This document shows, in pieces, positions 1-6,298 of a stretch of 16,567 bases of DNA. Position numbers and translations under genes: made by a program. The stretch comes from an uncultured Desulfotignum sp. GTDB lineage: Bacteria; Desulfobacterota; Desulfobacteria; Desulfobacterales; Desulfobacteraceae. Position 1 is the first letter of the stretch. Each line of letters begins with the position of its first letter. The notes under the pieces are model-generated. The model had not been told where the DNA came from. It saw nothing but the letters and a program-made list of their open reading frames with translations, and did not search any database. The DNA lies in NCBI GenBank assembly GCA_937951975.1, contig CALGAJ010000237.1, positions 1 through 16,567 of the forward strand, in the 5' to 3' direction.

Positions 1-49
1 GCGACCACCGAGATCTACACTCTTTCCCTACACGACGCTCTTCCGATCT
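1..49 (+). other. Illumina sequencing adapter (artefact)
   Basis: These 49 bases agree with the 3' portion of the Illumina TruSeq universal/P5 adapter as I know it, running from GCGACCACCGAGATCTACAC through to the terminal CTCTTCCGATCT. Genomic sequence starts at base 50. This is an untrimmed library artefact at a contig end and has no biological meaning. It also means that the toxin reading frame cannot be extended into this segment. Confidence 0.98.
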
Positions 50-240
50 GGATTGCCACCGTGGAAGATGACGGCATAATGGAAACCAGAAAGCTGCCGG
101 GATACCATGATGAACCCCTTAAGGGCCAAAGAGCCGGCCAGCGGTCAATCCGCTTGTCAAAAGCTTATCGGGTGATTTATGTTGAACATGACGACCAGAT
201 TGTCATTGAAGTGATAGAGGTGAACAAGCATGACTACTAA
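50..240 (+). CDS. RelE/HigB-type toxin, 5'-truncated by contig end
   Basis: The open frame runs from the adapter junction to a TAA at 238-240 and gives about 62 C-terminal residues. It contains the stretches KLPGYHDEPLKGQRAGQRSI and RVIYVE, and ends VIEVNKHDY. This is the C-terminal half of the RelE/ParE superfamily fold as found in HigB-like mRNA interferases, which usually are about 90-110 residues long, so roughly the first 30-45 residues are missing. Toxins of this family cleave mRNA, usually on the ribosome, and are neutralised by a DNA-binding antitoxin encoded next to them. The stop overlaps the antitoxin start by 11 bases, giving the toxin-first order typical of higBA. Family assignment rests on motif recognition; the exact subfamily (HigB versus RelE) is less certain because the N-terminus is absent. 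Confidence 0.8.
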
Positions 241-532
241 AGAAACTTATGGTTTGGAAGAAATTGAACGGGATTATGGTCCGCTGACCTTTGGAAAGGC
301 GCTGTGGTCCCACAGAAAATGTGAAGAAATGACACAGAAGGAATTTGCCAAGCTCCTGGGCATTGCTCCGAGCAGTTTGTGCGATCTTGAAAAGGGGCGG
401 AAGATTCCGTCTCCTGACAGGGCGGCAAAAATTGCAAGGAAGATCGGCATGTCTGAAAAAACCTGGGTCAGACTTGCGATTCAGGATATGCTCAGGGCCG
501 CAGATTTGGAATATACGGTTTCTGTTGCATGA
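230..532 (+). CDS. XRE-family helix-turn-helix antitoxin (HigA-like)
   Basis: This 100-residue protein carries a Cro/C1-type helix-turn-helix at about residues 35-72 (TQKEFAKLLGIAPSSLCDLE, then GRKIPSPDRAAKIARKIG). Such antitoxins bind the toxin and repress their own promoter. The ATG at 230 lies inside the last codons of the toxin gene, and a GAGG-type ribosome binding site sits about ten bases upstream within the toxin coding sequence, so translation is probably coupled. The promoter and operator would lie upstream of the toxin start and are lost beyond the contig edge. A free-standing regulator is possible in principle, but the overlap with a RelE-like gene makes the antitoxin role the better reading. 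Confidence 0.85.
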   Translation: MTTKETYGLEEIERDYGPLTFGKALWSHRKCEEMTQKEFAKLLGIAPSSLCDLEKGRKIPSPDRAAKIARKIGMSEKTWVRLAIQDMLRAADLEYTVSVA

Positions 533-548
533 TTTTTCATCATATTCC

Positions 549-569
549 CTTGTCTTCTAATCGGACAAG
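549..569. repeat. short inverted repeat between convergent genes
   Basis: CTTGTC (549-554) and GACAAG (564-569) form a perfect 6-bp stem with a 9-base loop, in the gap between the antitoxin gene (plus) and the phosphodiesterase gene (minus). A hairpin between convergent genes could help terminate both transcripts. There is no T-run after it on either strand, so a classical intrinsic terminator is not supported. Confidence 0.3.
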
Positions 570-624
570 ATCAATTATCCGGAGTGCTCAACCTCGTCTT
601 TCTCCAGTTTTTGAATGATATCTG

Positions 625-2760
625 CTACTTTATGAGAGGATACATGTCTACCGCAGGCATCGGCCTGGCGATCACATACCCCTGGGCCGTGTCACAGCCC
701 ATTTTTGCCAGAGCGTTCAAGGTGGCTTCATCTTCCATGCCTTCTGCCGTGACGGTAAGCCCCAGATTGTGGGACAGCTTAATCATGCCGTCGACAATGT
801 CATAGTCACGGGGGCTGGTTAAAATGTTTTTGACAAAACTTCTGTCAAGTTTCACCTCGTCAATATCAAACCGGCTCAGATAGGTCAGGCAGGAATGACC
901 CGTGCCGAAATCATCGATAGCCAAGTGGATGCCCGCTTCATACAGGTCTGAGATGATTTCCCGGGCATGATCAGAATTATGAATGATCCCTGTTTCAGTC
1001 ACCTCAAAGCAGAGCCCTTTCCGGATGTCCGGATTCAGCCGTTTTTTGATGAAATCCACCAGGTCTTCATCAGCCAGGTCGTTTGCGGTGATATTCACAC
1101 TGATTCTGAATTGGTCTTCATATTGGCGGCAGCGGGTCAGTTCCTGTGCTGCCTGTTCAATGACCCACCGGGTTACCTGACGGATCAGTCCGCTTTTCTC
1201 CAGCATCGGGATGAACTTCCCCGGAGAAACCATGCCCAGCTTCGGGTGATCCCAGCGGATCAGTGCTTCTGCTTCATGAATGTGCCCGCTGACCAGGTCA
1301 AGTTTCGGCTGATACACCAGGTGCATGTCACGGGTGCCGTGAAGGTGAAGGTCATGCAAAAGAATCAGATCATCGGGAGTTGGTTCCAGCTGCGGTGTGT
1401 AGATGCGCCATGACTGATTTTCATGGCTCGCGGCAGAATAGGCCGTGAGCGCCTGACGGATGTATTCTTCGGCTTTGGGGTCGGAGGACTCCATGGCCAC
1501 AGGGCCGGTACTCACCCCCATCACCACGTCAGGAGTGATATCCACCCCGTCGATTGTGCAGGATACCTTGAGACGGTCGTAAATCTGTGCAGGATCGGAG
1601 CCGGGCCGGGCTGCCAGAATAAAATAGCCGATGCCGGAATGGGCGATCTCTAAAAAATCCAGCTGTTGCAGACGGTGCGCAAAATCTTTGATTATTTTTT
1701 CATACCCGGAGCGGCCAAACAAACTGGAAATGGATCTCAGGTTTTTCAGGCGGAGAAACACGACCACAGGTGGCTGTCCGGATTCCTGTACCAGGCGCTG
1801 TTCAAGGCAGTCGGCAAATGCCTGGCGGCTGTGCAGTCCTGTCAGCATATCATGTTCAGCCAGGTGGCGCAGCTGGCGGGTGCGTTTTGCCACCTGGCGT
1901 TTCAGGTACCAGGACAGGGACAGTCCGGCCAGGCCTGCCAGAGCCAGAGGAATCAGGACCCAGGCGACTGTGCGCAGATGATCAGCCAGTGTCTGGGGCT
2001 GCCACTCCAGCTCTTTTTTCCATTTCTGGTAGATGGAAAAAAAAGTGCCGTCCGCCTGCATGGCGGCCAGCTCCCGGTTCACCCATTCCAACAGTTCTGG
2101 ATTGCCTTTGCGAACCCCGAAAACATAAGGTTGGTGCCAGAAGGAATGGCTTGACTGAACAACATCCAGATCTATTGAATTCTGCAGGGTGGTCAGAGCG
2201 ACTTCGGTACAGGCATCGGCAAGGCCGGTATGGACCGCCTCGACACAGGCCTGCTCAGTATCCACCGGAACCAGGGTGATAATACCGGCCTGTTCTTCTG
2301 ACAGCCGGCGTTCTGCATAACTGCCGGACACAACCGCCGTCCGATACCCTTTCAGGTCATCCAGGCTTCTGAACTGCCTGCCTTTGGCATGGGAGAAAAT
2401 GGCGTGGGACAGGTAATAAAACGGGGGTGTGAAGTCGAAAAGCTGACGGCGTTCCTCTGAAGCAAAAAACGCAATCACATCCGCGTTTCCGTTTTCAGCG
2501 GCAGATACCGCATCCGGCCAGTTTATCAGCCGGTGCTCCACCGCTCTTCCACCATGCCGCCCCATACACTCCTGAAGGTCAATGATAAAGCCCTTGGCCC
2601 GCCCCTTTGCATCGAGCCATTGTAAGGGCGGATAGTCGGCGGATCCGGTAAACACGATTGTTGTCTGTTGTTCAGAAGATGATTGCGCAAATGATGTGTC
2701 CGAAAGAATCATGGAAACCAGGATCGTGGCTGCAATTAAAGAAAAACATATTTTTCGCAT
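625..2760 (-). CDS. periplasmic-sensing c-di-GMP phosphodiesterase (SBP3-TM-GGDEF*-EAL)
   Basis: A 711-residue membrane signalling protein. Residues 1-26 form a signal peptide, about 35-255 a family 3 solute-binding (amino-acid-type) domain, and about 265-285 a membrane helix. A GGDEF-like domain at about 300-445 has lost its signature (SGIGYF at 375-380 in place of GGDEF) and should not make c-di-GMP. The EAL domain (about 465-705) keeps the expected catalytic set: E498 of EALIRW, N556, E586/E589, DDFGTG with D616 and D617, K637, E673 and Q693. It therefore probably hydrolyses c-di-GMP to pGpG in response to a periplasmic ligand, perhaps an amino acid. The start at 2760 was chosen because GGAG lies six bases upstream; an ATG at 2775 would add five residues and has no such site. 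A coding-like stretch continues past the stop in another frame. Confidence 0.9.
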   Translation of the reverse strand: MRKICFSLIAATILVSMILSDTSFAQSSSEQQTTIVFTGSADYPPLQWLDAKGRAKGFIIDLQECMGRHGGRAVEHRLINWPDAVSAAENGNADVIAFFASEERRQLFDFTPPFYYLSHAIFSHAKGRQFRSLDDLKGYRTAVVSGSYAERRLSEEQAGIITLVPVDTEQACVEAVHTGLADACTEVALTTLQNSIDLDVVQSSHSFWHQPYVFGVRKGNPELLEWVNRELAAMQADGTFFSIYQKWKKELEWQPQTLADHLRTVAWVLIPLALAGLAGLSLSWYLKRQVAKRTRQLRHLAEHDMLTGLHSRQAFADCLEQRLVQESGQPPVVVFLRLKNLRSISSLFGRSGYEKIIKDFAHRLQQLDFLEIAHSGIGYFILAARPGSDPAQIYDRLKVSCTIDGVDITPDVVMGVSTGPVAMESSDPKAEEYIRQALTAYSAASHENQSWRIYTPQLEPTPDDLILLHDLHLHGTRDMHLVYQPKLDLVSGHIHEAEALIRWDHPKLGMVSPGKFIPMLEKSGLIRQVTRWVIEQAAQELTRCRQYEDQFRISVNITANDLADEDLVDFIKKRLNPDIRKGLCFEVTETGIIHNSDHAREIISDLYEAGIHLAIDDFGTGHSCLTYLSRFDIDEVKLDRSFVKNILTSPRDYDIVDGMIKLSHNLGLTVTAEGMEDEATLNALAKMGCDTAQGYVIARPMPAVDMYPLIK

Positions 2761-2787
2761 TGGATACTCCATCATTTTTTAGCCCGA

Positions 2788-2816
2788 ATATTACTATCAT
2801 AAATAATGATGCACAA
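2788..2816 (-). promoter_or_regulatory. sigma70-like promoter of the phosphodiesterase gene
   Basis: On the minus strand TTGTGC (2811-2816) and TAATAT (2788-2793) are separated by exactly 17 bases, placing transcription start about 20 bases upstream of the chosen start codon at 2760. The match to the TTGACA/TATAAT consensus is fair. This promoter would separate the phosphodiesterase from the upstream decarboxylase-family gene. Confidence 0.55.
2796..2810. promoter_or_regulatory. operator-like inverted repeat in promoter spacer
   Basis: ATCAT (2796-2800) and ATGAT (2806-2810) form a perfect inverted repeat with a 5-base AT-only centre, filling most of the spacer between the -35 and -10 of the phosphodiesterase promoter. 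The position is typical of a repressor operator, but the arms are only five bases in AT-rich DNA, so chance is a real alternative. Confidence 0.3.
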
Positions 2817-2852
2817 TCGTTTAATGGATTTCTGGACATTGGGTCTGCCGGA

Positions 2853-3212
2853 TCACCTATTTTTCTGTTTAAAATATTCCATGGCTTTCAAAACAAACCG
2901 GGCATACGCCCCGGCCTGACCCCCGCCCATTTCGATGGCCACATCAATGGTTTCATAAATATCTTCGTCTGTGGCGCCCTGCTGAAGGGCCTGGTCAAGG
3001 TGCCATTCCATACAGGGCTCACACTTGGTGACAATTGAAATGGACAGGGCCATCAGTTCTTTGGTTTTCTTGGTGAGCGCCCCGTCCCGGAAGGCTTTTT
3101 CCTCCACCTCAAGAAACGGCCGAAACGTCTTCACATTCTCCAGGAATGTCAGGTGTGTTTTTTTTCTGTCGTCAATGCTTTGCTGGATCTTTTTTTCGGT
3201 CAGGTCTTTCAT
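2853..3212 (-). CDS. carboxymuconolactone decarboxylase (AhpD-like) family protein
   Basis: A 119-residue all-helical protein of the carboxymuconolactone decarboxylase/AhpD family. The signature is CEPCMEWH at residues 64-71, with a CxxC pair (C64, C67) and H71, followed by GATDEDIYETIDVAIEMGGG. Family members with CxxC often act as peroxidase-linked disulfide reductases, while others are gamma-carboxymuconolactone decarboxylases; the CxxC favours a redox role, but the substrate is not predictable. The start at 3212 is supported by GAGG a few bases upstream; the frame is open for 46 more codons upstream, but that stretch lacks a ribosome binding site and does not look like protein. It is transcribed toward the phosphodiesterase gene with a 92-base gap containing a separate promoter. 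Confidence 0.85.
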   Translation of the reverse strand: MKDLTEKKIQQSIDDRKKTHLTFLENVKTFRPFLEVEEKAFRDGALTKKTKELMALSISIVTKCEPCMEWHLDQALQQGATDEDIYETIDVAIEMGGGQAGAYARFVLKAMEYFKQKNR

Positions 3213-3514
3213 GTTTTCCTCATCAATATTAAGATGTTTATTTTCAGTTTGCCAGTAACACTGTGGAAGACCCAAACCTTTGGGCCGTGAACCCGGCAAG
3301 TTAAGCTCCCATATATCATATTGTGCACGGCATGAGCAGAGAATTTTCAAATGTAAGAACAGGCCCCGGCGTCAGGTTCTCAGGCAGCCTCCGCAAACGG
3401 TTGGGGCTGTTCATAGTAGACCTCAGCGGACTGCCCCGGAAAACGATATGTGGACAATGGCTGAGAAATTTGTGGGAAGCTTCGGACCCACGGAAGGACA
3501 TCAAAGGAGACAAA
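3213..3514. other. non-coding stretch with dense local hairpins, no gene recognised
   Basis: I find no convincing protein gene in these 302 bases; open frames across them lack ribosome binding sites and familiar motifs. The DNA is unusually rich in short inverted repeats: CCAGT/ACTG (3252-3263), CCCAAACCTTTGGG (3271-3284), GCCG/CGGC (3285-3298), GCTC/GAGC (about 3305-3337), a CAGCC...GGCTG hairpin with CCG/CGG inside (about 3383-3409), and GTGGG/CCCAC (about 3473-3491). It may be the leader of the decarboxylase-family gene (minus), the leader of the small ORF at 3515 (plus), or an independent RNA. I could not match it to 6S, SRP, tmRNA, or the cobalamin, c-di-GMP or Moco riboswitches. Confidence 0.4.
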
Positions 3515-3586
3515 ATGCTGGATGAAGAATTGCTTTGGTCTGATGATTTGAAACGGCGGGAAGCCTTAATTGCCGGGAAAGAATAA
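3515..3586 (+). CDS. possible 23-residue small protein or leader peptide
   Basis: ATG at 3515 is preceded by AAAGGAGA, with GGAG five bases from the start, one of the better ribosome binding sites in the window. The frame encodes 23 residues, strongly charged, beginning MLDEELLWSDDLKRRE, and stops with TAA at 3584-3586. That is directly before base 3587, the 3' end of the oppositely oriented selenocysteine tRNA. The frame is open upstream to a GTG at 3323, but no ribosome binding site supports that longer form. It may be a real microprotein, a leader peptide, or the tail of a decayed gene. No function can be proposed. Confidence 0.35.
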   Translation: MLDEELLWSDDLKRREALIAGKE

Positions 3587-3684
3587 TGGCGGAAGTGCAT
3601 GGGAATCGAACCCACCCGGGACGGTATTAACGCCCCACATCGGATTTGAAGTCCGAGGGCCCCACCAGTGAGCCGCGCACTTCC
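3587..3684 (-). tRNA. selC: tRNA-Sec (anticodon UCA), CCA encoded
   Basis: The minus strand folds as a bacterial selenocysteine tRNA. It has an 8-bp acceptor stem (GGAAGTGC with GCACTTCC), an extended D stem, and an anticodon arm with loop CTTCAAA giving anticodon TCA. A long variable arm and a T arm with GGGTTCGATTCCC follow, then discriminator G and an encoded CCA at 3587-3589. Its 98-base length fits this oversized tRNA. It is charged with serine, converted to selenocysteinyl-tRNA by SelA and delivered by SelB to UGA codons followed by a SECIS hairpin. Its presence shows that the organism encodes selenoproteins. None of selA, selB or selD is in the window, and I saw no gene here with an obvious internal UGA-selenocysteine. 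Confidence 0.97.
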
Positions 3685-3709
3685 GCAATCAAGGTTTGAA
3701 TGTTGCTTA

Positions 3710-3736
3710 CCTATACCGCATCCTTGTTTTTGTCAA
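3710..3736 (-). promoter_or_regulatory. promoter of the selenocysteine tRNA gene
   Basis: On the minus strand a perfect TTGACA (3731-3736) is followed after 15 bases by TATAGG (3710-3715), which puts the start of transcription about 20 bases upstream of the tRNA 5' end. The spacing is shorter than the 17-base optimum, but the -35 match and position are good. Confidence 0.55.
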
Positions 3737-3788
3737 TGTCTTTTTCATGTGATGTGAGACCGAACGGGAACAATCCGTTTCCTGGTCC

Positions 3789-3815
3789 TTGTTTTAACGG
3801 TATCCCGGATAAAAT
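3789..3815 (+). promoter_or_regulatory. candidate promoter for the peptidase-larC genes
   Basis: TTGTTT (3789-3794) and TAAAAT (3810-3815) lie 15 bases apart, about 80 bases before the peptidase start. A small inverted repeat, AACGG (3763-3767) with CCGTT (3775-3779), lies just upstream and could be a regulator site. Support is limited to these partial matches. Confidence 0.35.
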
Positions 3816-3892
3816 GGGTATGGTAATAATCGGTAAATTCTAGTATAACCCACGAACGATATAACCAATGCAATCAGACCATGGAGAAAACC

Positions 3893-5032
3893 ATGATAAA
3901 TTCACAAAGACTGTCCCGGCGCTTCATTCAGCTGGCTCAGATCGATTCAGAATCCCGGCATGAAGCACTGGTGGCAGCAGAAATAGAAAAAATACTGACC
4001 CGCATGGGTGCCCTCGTGTGTTATGACCGTGCCCGGGAAAAAACCGGGGGCGACTGCTCCAACCTGGTGGCCAAATTCCCCGGGAATCGGGATGTCGCCC
4101 CCCTGTTTCTGTCCGGGCACATGGATACGGTGGTGCCGGGCAAAGGGGTTCGGGTTTCATTTGAAAACGGTGTTTTCACCAGTGACGGGACCACCATTCT
4201 GGGATCAGATGACAAATCCGCCATTGCCATAATCCTGGAAGTGATGGAGGTGATGCAGGAAAATAACCTGCCATGTCCGCCGGTGGAACTGATCTTTACG
4301 GTATGTGAAGAGATCGGACTGCTGGGGGCCAAATATTTTGATTTGTCTCTGATCGATTCCAAGTTCGGCTATATTCTGGATTCCACCGATACCGAAGGGA
4401 TTGTGACCCGGGCTCCGGCTGCCAATAAACTTTTTATCGAAGTCACAGGCCGGGCCGCCCATGCCGGGGCTGCGCCGGAAAAAGGAGTCAGCGCCATTTT
4501 TGCAGCAGCCAAAGCCATATCCGGAATGGAACTGGGGCGGATCGACAGTGAAACCACCTGCAACCTGGGAATCATTTCAGGGGGAATGGCCACGAACATC
4601 ATTCCTGAAAAAGTGGAAATCAGAGGCGAAGCCCGGTCCCATGATCCTGAAAAACTGGACCGGATCACAAAAAAGATGGTTTCCGCGTTTGAAGATACTG
4701 CCCGGAACCTGCAAAACGGGGACACGGTTCCCCGGGTGACAGTGACCGTGGAGCATGATTTCCCCAATACCTGTATTTCCGAAGATCATGAAGTGGTGGT
4801 GCTGGCCAGGAAAGCTGCAGCCAATCTGGGCAGAACGCTGGAGAGCAAAACCATCGGTGGCGGGGCGGATGCCAATGTGTTCTTTGGCAAAGGCCTTGCG
4901 GCGGGGGTTCTTGGCACGGGTATGACCGATGTGCATACGGTCAATGAATCCATTGCATTAAAAGATATGGAAGACACCGCCCGGCTGGTGCTGGAGATTC
5001 TTCAGGTGCATGCGGCAGAGGGACACAAATAA
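3893..5032 (+). CDS. M20 family peptidase T-like metallopeptidase
   Basis: A 379-residue cytoplasmic zinc-dependent exopeptidase of the M20 family, closest in style to the peptidase T-like (PepT2) branch that trims short peptides. Two-metal site residues are visible: H76 and D78 in SGHMDTV, D106 in GSDDK, the catalytic/zinc pair E139-E140 in VCEEIGLLGAK, D163 in ILDST, and H348 in TDVHTVNE. The dimerisation (lid) domain spans about residues 175-290 and carries GRAAHAGAAPEKG. The start at 3893 was chosen because GGAG (3883-3886) sits six bases upstream; an ATG at 3881 overlaps that site. The larC start follows after one base, so the two are likely one operon, though a peptidase has no obvious tie to nickel cofactor synthesis. 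Exact substrate is unknown. Confidence 0.9.
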   Translation: MINSQRLSRRFIQLAQIDSESRHEALVAAEIEKILTRMGALVCYDRAREKTGGDCSNLVAKFPGNRDVAPLFLSGHMDTVVPGKGVRVSFENGVFTSDGTTILGSDDKSAIAIILEVMEVMQENNLPCPPVELIFTVCEEIGLLGAKYFDLSLIDSKFGYILDSTDTEGIVTRAPAANKLFIEVTGRAAHAGAAPEKGVSAIFAAAKAISGMELGRIDSETTCNLGIISGGMATNIIPEKVEIRGEARSHDPEKLDRITKKMVSAFEDTARNLQNGDTVPRVTVTVEHDFPNTCISEDHEVVVLARKAAANLGRTLESKTIGGGADANVFFGKGLAAGVLGTGMTDVHTVNESIALKDMEDTARLVLEILQVHAAEGHK

Positions 5033-5033
5033 G

Positions 5034-6272
5034 ATGATCCTGCACCTGGATCTGATCTCGGGGATCAGCGGAGACATGTGCCTGGGTGCATTGGTGGATC
5101 TGGGGGTGGATCCGGCGTGGCTGGAGGCGAGGCTGATACCCTTGTTCAAGGGGTTTTCCATCCAAACCACCCCGGTATTCCGCAACGGGTTGCGGGCAGT
5201 TGATCTCACGGTGACGGTGACGGATCACAAAATCTCCCGCACATATCCAGAAATCCGCACGTTGATCCAAGAATCGGATCTGCCGTCCGATGTCATAAAC
5301 AACAGTCTGACCGCGTTTGAAAAAATCGCCCGGGCCGAGGCCGGTATCCATGGCCGGGATATGGAATCCGTGCATTTTCATGAAGTCGGAGGCATTGATT
5401 CCCTGGTGGATATTTTGGGCACATTTCTGTCAATCCATCATCTGGGTGTGACACAGGTGACCGCGTCTCAAGTTCCCCTGGGATCCGGATTCATGGATTG
5501 CGCCCATGGACGGATTCCTGTGCCGGTACCCGCCACCCTGGCAATTCTGGAAGGGATTCCGGTCACGGGTTCTGATGCAGCCACGGAAATTGTCACGCCC
5601 ACCGGGGCGGCCCTGGTGGCGACCCTGGTTAAAAAATTCGGTCCTGTGCCTTCCATGCGGCCGGCAAAAATCGGTTACGGAGCCGGAAAAAGAGAGACTC
5701 AATCCAGAATACCGAATCTATTGCGTCTGATTCTGGGGCATCCTCCTGAAAAAATGCCGGAACCGGATATCGGTTTTGATGATGAAAACCATGGGATGCG
5801 TTTTTTTCAGCCGCCGGTCTTTCGAGACAAGATTGCGGTGATCACCACTTTGATCGATGACATGAATCCTCAAATTTCAGGATTTGTCATGGATCATCTG
5901 CTGGAAAAAGGGGCTCTGGATGTGTCTTTTGCACCGGTGCACATGAAAAAAAACCGTCCGGGTATCCGGATGGAAGTATTGTGCAAGCCCGGAGATCTGG
6001 AATTTATGATCCAGGAAATTTTTCTCCAGACCACGACCATCGGGGTGCGGTATCATTTCTGTGACCGGGCGGTACTGGACCGGGAGCCTGCCAGAATGAA
6101 AACGGTTTTCGGTTATCTGGATGCCAAAAAAATCAAAGGGCCGGATGGTAGAAATCGGCTGGTGCCGGAATTCGAATCGCTGGCCAGGGTGGCCCGGCAG
6201 CAGGAAATTCCGTTGCAGGATGTCTACACTCAGGTATTTTCAGGCACTGTGGATGGCTGGAAATTGCCTTGA
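5034..6272 (+). CDS. larC: nickel-pincer cofactor biosynthesis protein LarC
   Basis: A 412-residue protein of the LarC (formerly DUF111) family. LarC inserts nickel into pyridinium-3,5-bisthiocarboxylic acid mononucleotide, using CTP, to give the nickel-pincer nucleotide cofactor of lactate racemase-type enzymes. Family hallmarks are the N-terminal LDLISGISGDMCLGAL (residues 5-20), VHFHEVGGIDSLVDILG (113-129), the CAHGRIPVPVPAT segment (156-168), EIVTPTGAAL (185-194), and a C-terminal domain with NRPGIRMEVLCKPGD. It is a single uninterrupted frame, unlike the Lactobacillus gene, which needs a programmed frameshift. The start at 5034 lies one base after the peptidase stop with AGAGGGA about ten bases upstream; an in-frame ATG at 5010 lies inside the peptidase gene. 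The partner genes larB and larE are not in the window. Confidence 0.93.
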   Translation: MILHLDLISGISGDMCLGALVDLGVDPAWLEARLIPLFKGFSIQTTPVFRNGLRAVDLTVTVTDHKISRTYPEIRTLIQESDLPSDVINNSLTAFEKIARAEAGIHGRDMESVHFHEVGGIDSLVDILGTFLSIHHLGVTQVTASQVPLGSGFMDCAHGRIPVPVPATLAILEGIPVTGSDAATEIVTPTGAALVATLVKKFGPVPSMRPAKIGYGAGKRETQSRIPNLLRLILGHPPEKMPEPDIGFDDENHGMRFFQPPVFRDKIAVITTLIDDMNPQISGFVMDHLLEKGALDVSFAPVHMKKNRPGIRMEVLCKPGDLEFMIQEIFLQTTTIGVRYHFCDRAVLDREPARMKTVFGYLDAKKIKGPDGRNRLVPEFESLARVARQQEIPLQDVYTQVFSGTVDGWKLP

Positions 6273-6297
6273 CACAAAAATGAACTGATTATAGAAA
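6269..6297 (+). promoter_or_regulatory. candidate internal promoter before pgpA
   Basis: A perfect TTGACA (6269-6274) overlapping the larC stop is followed after 17 bases by TAGAAA (6292-6297), a four-of-six -10 match. If used, transcription would start near 6303, downstream of the first pgpA ATG at 6299. The ATG at 6317 would then be the true start, on a very short leader. Confidence 0.35.
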
Positions 6298-6298
6298 C

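Noticed and set aside
2853..3350. N-terminally longer form of the decarboxylase-family protein starting at 3350
   Set aside because: The extra 46 residues are unlike the family, and GAGG directly precedes the ATG at 3212, which gives the usual domain length.
3255..3440. 6S RNA, SRP RNA or 5S rRNA gene
   Set aside because: No closing stem with central bubble, no GGAAGG-type SRP tetraloop region and no full 5S fold could be built by eye; only a short 5S-like island is present.
3323..3514. Longer upstream form (from GTG 3323) of the small plus-strand ORF
   Set aside because: No ribosome binding site precedes the GTG, the residues show no motif, and the DNA there is hairpin-rich; only the part from 3515 has start-site support.
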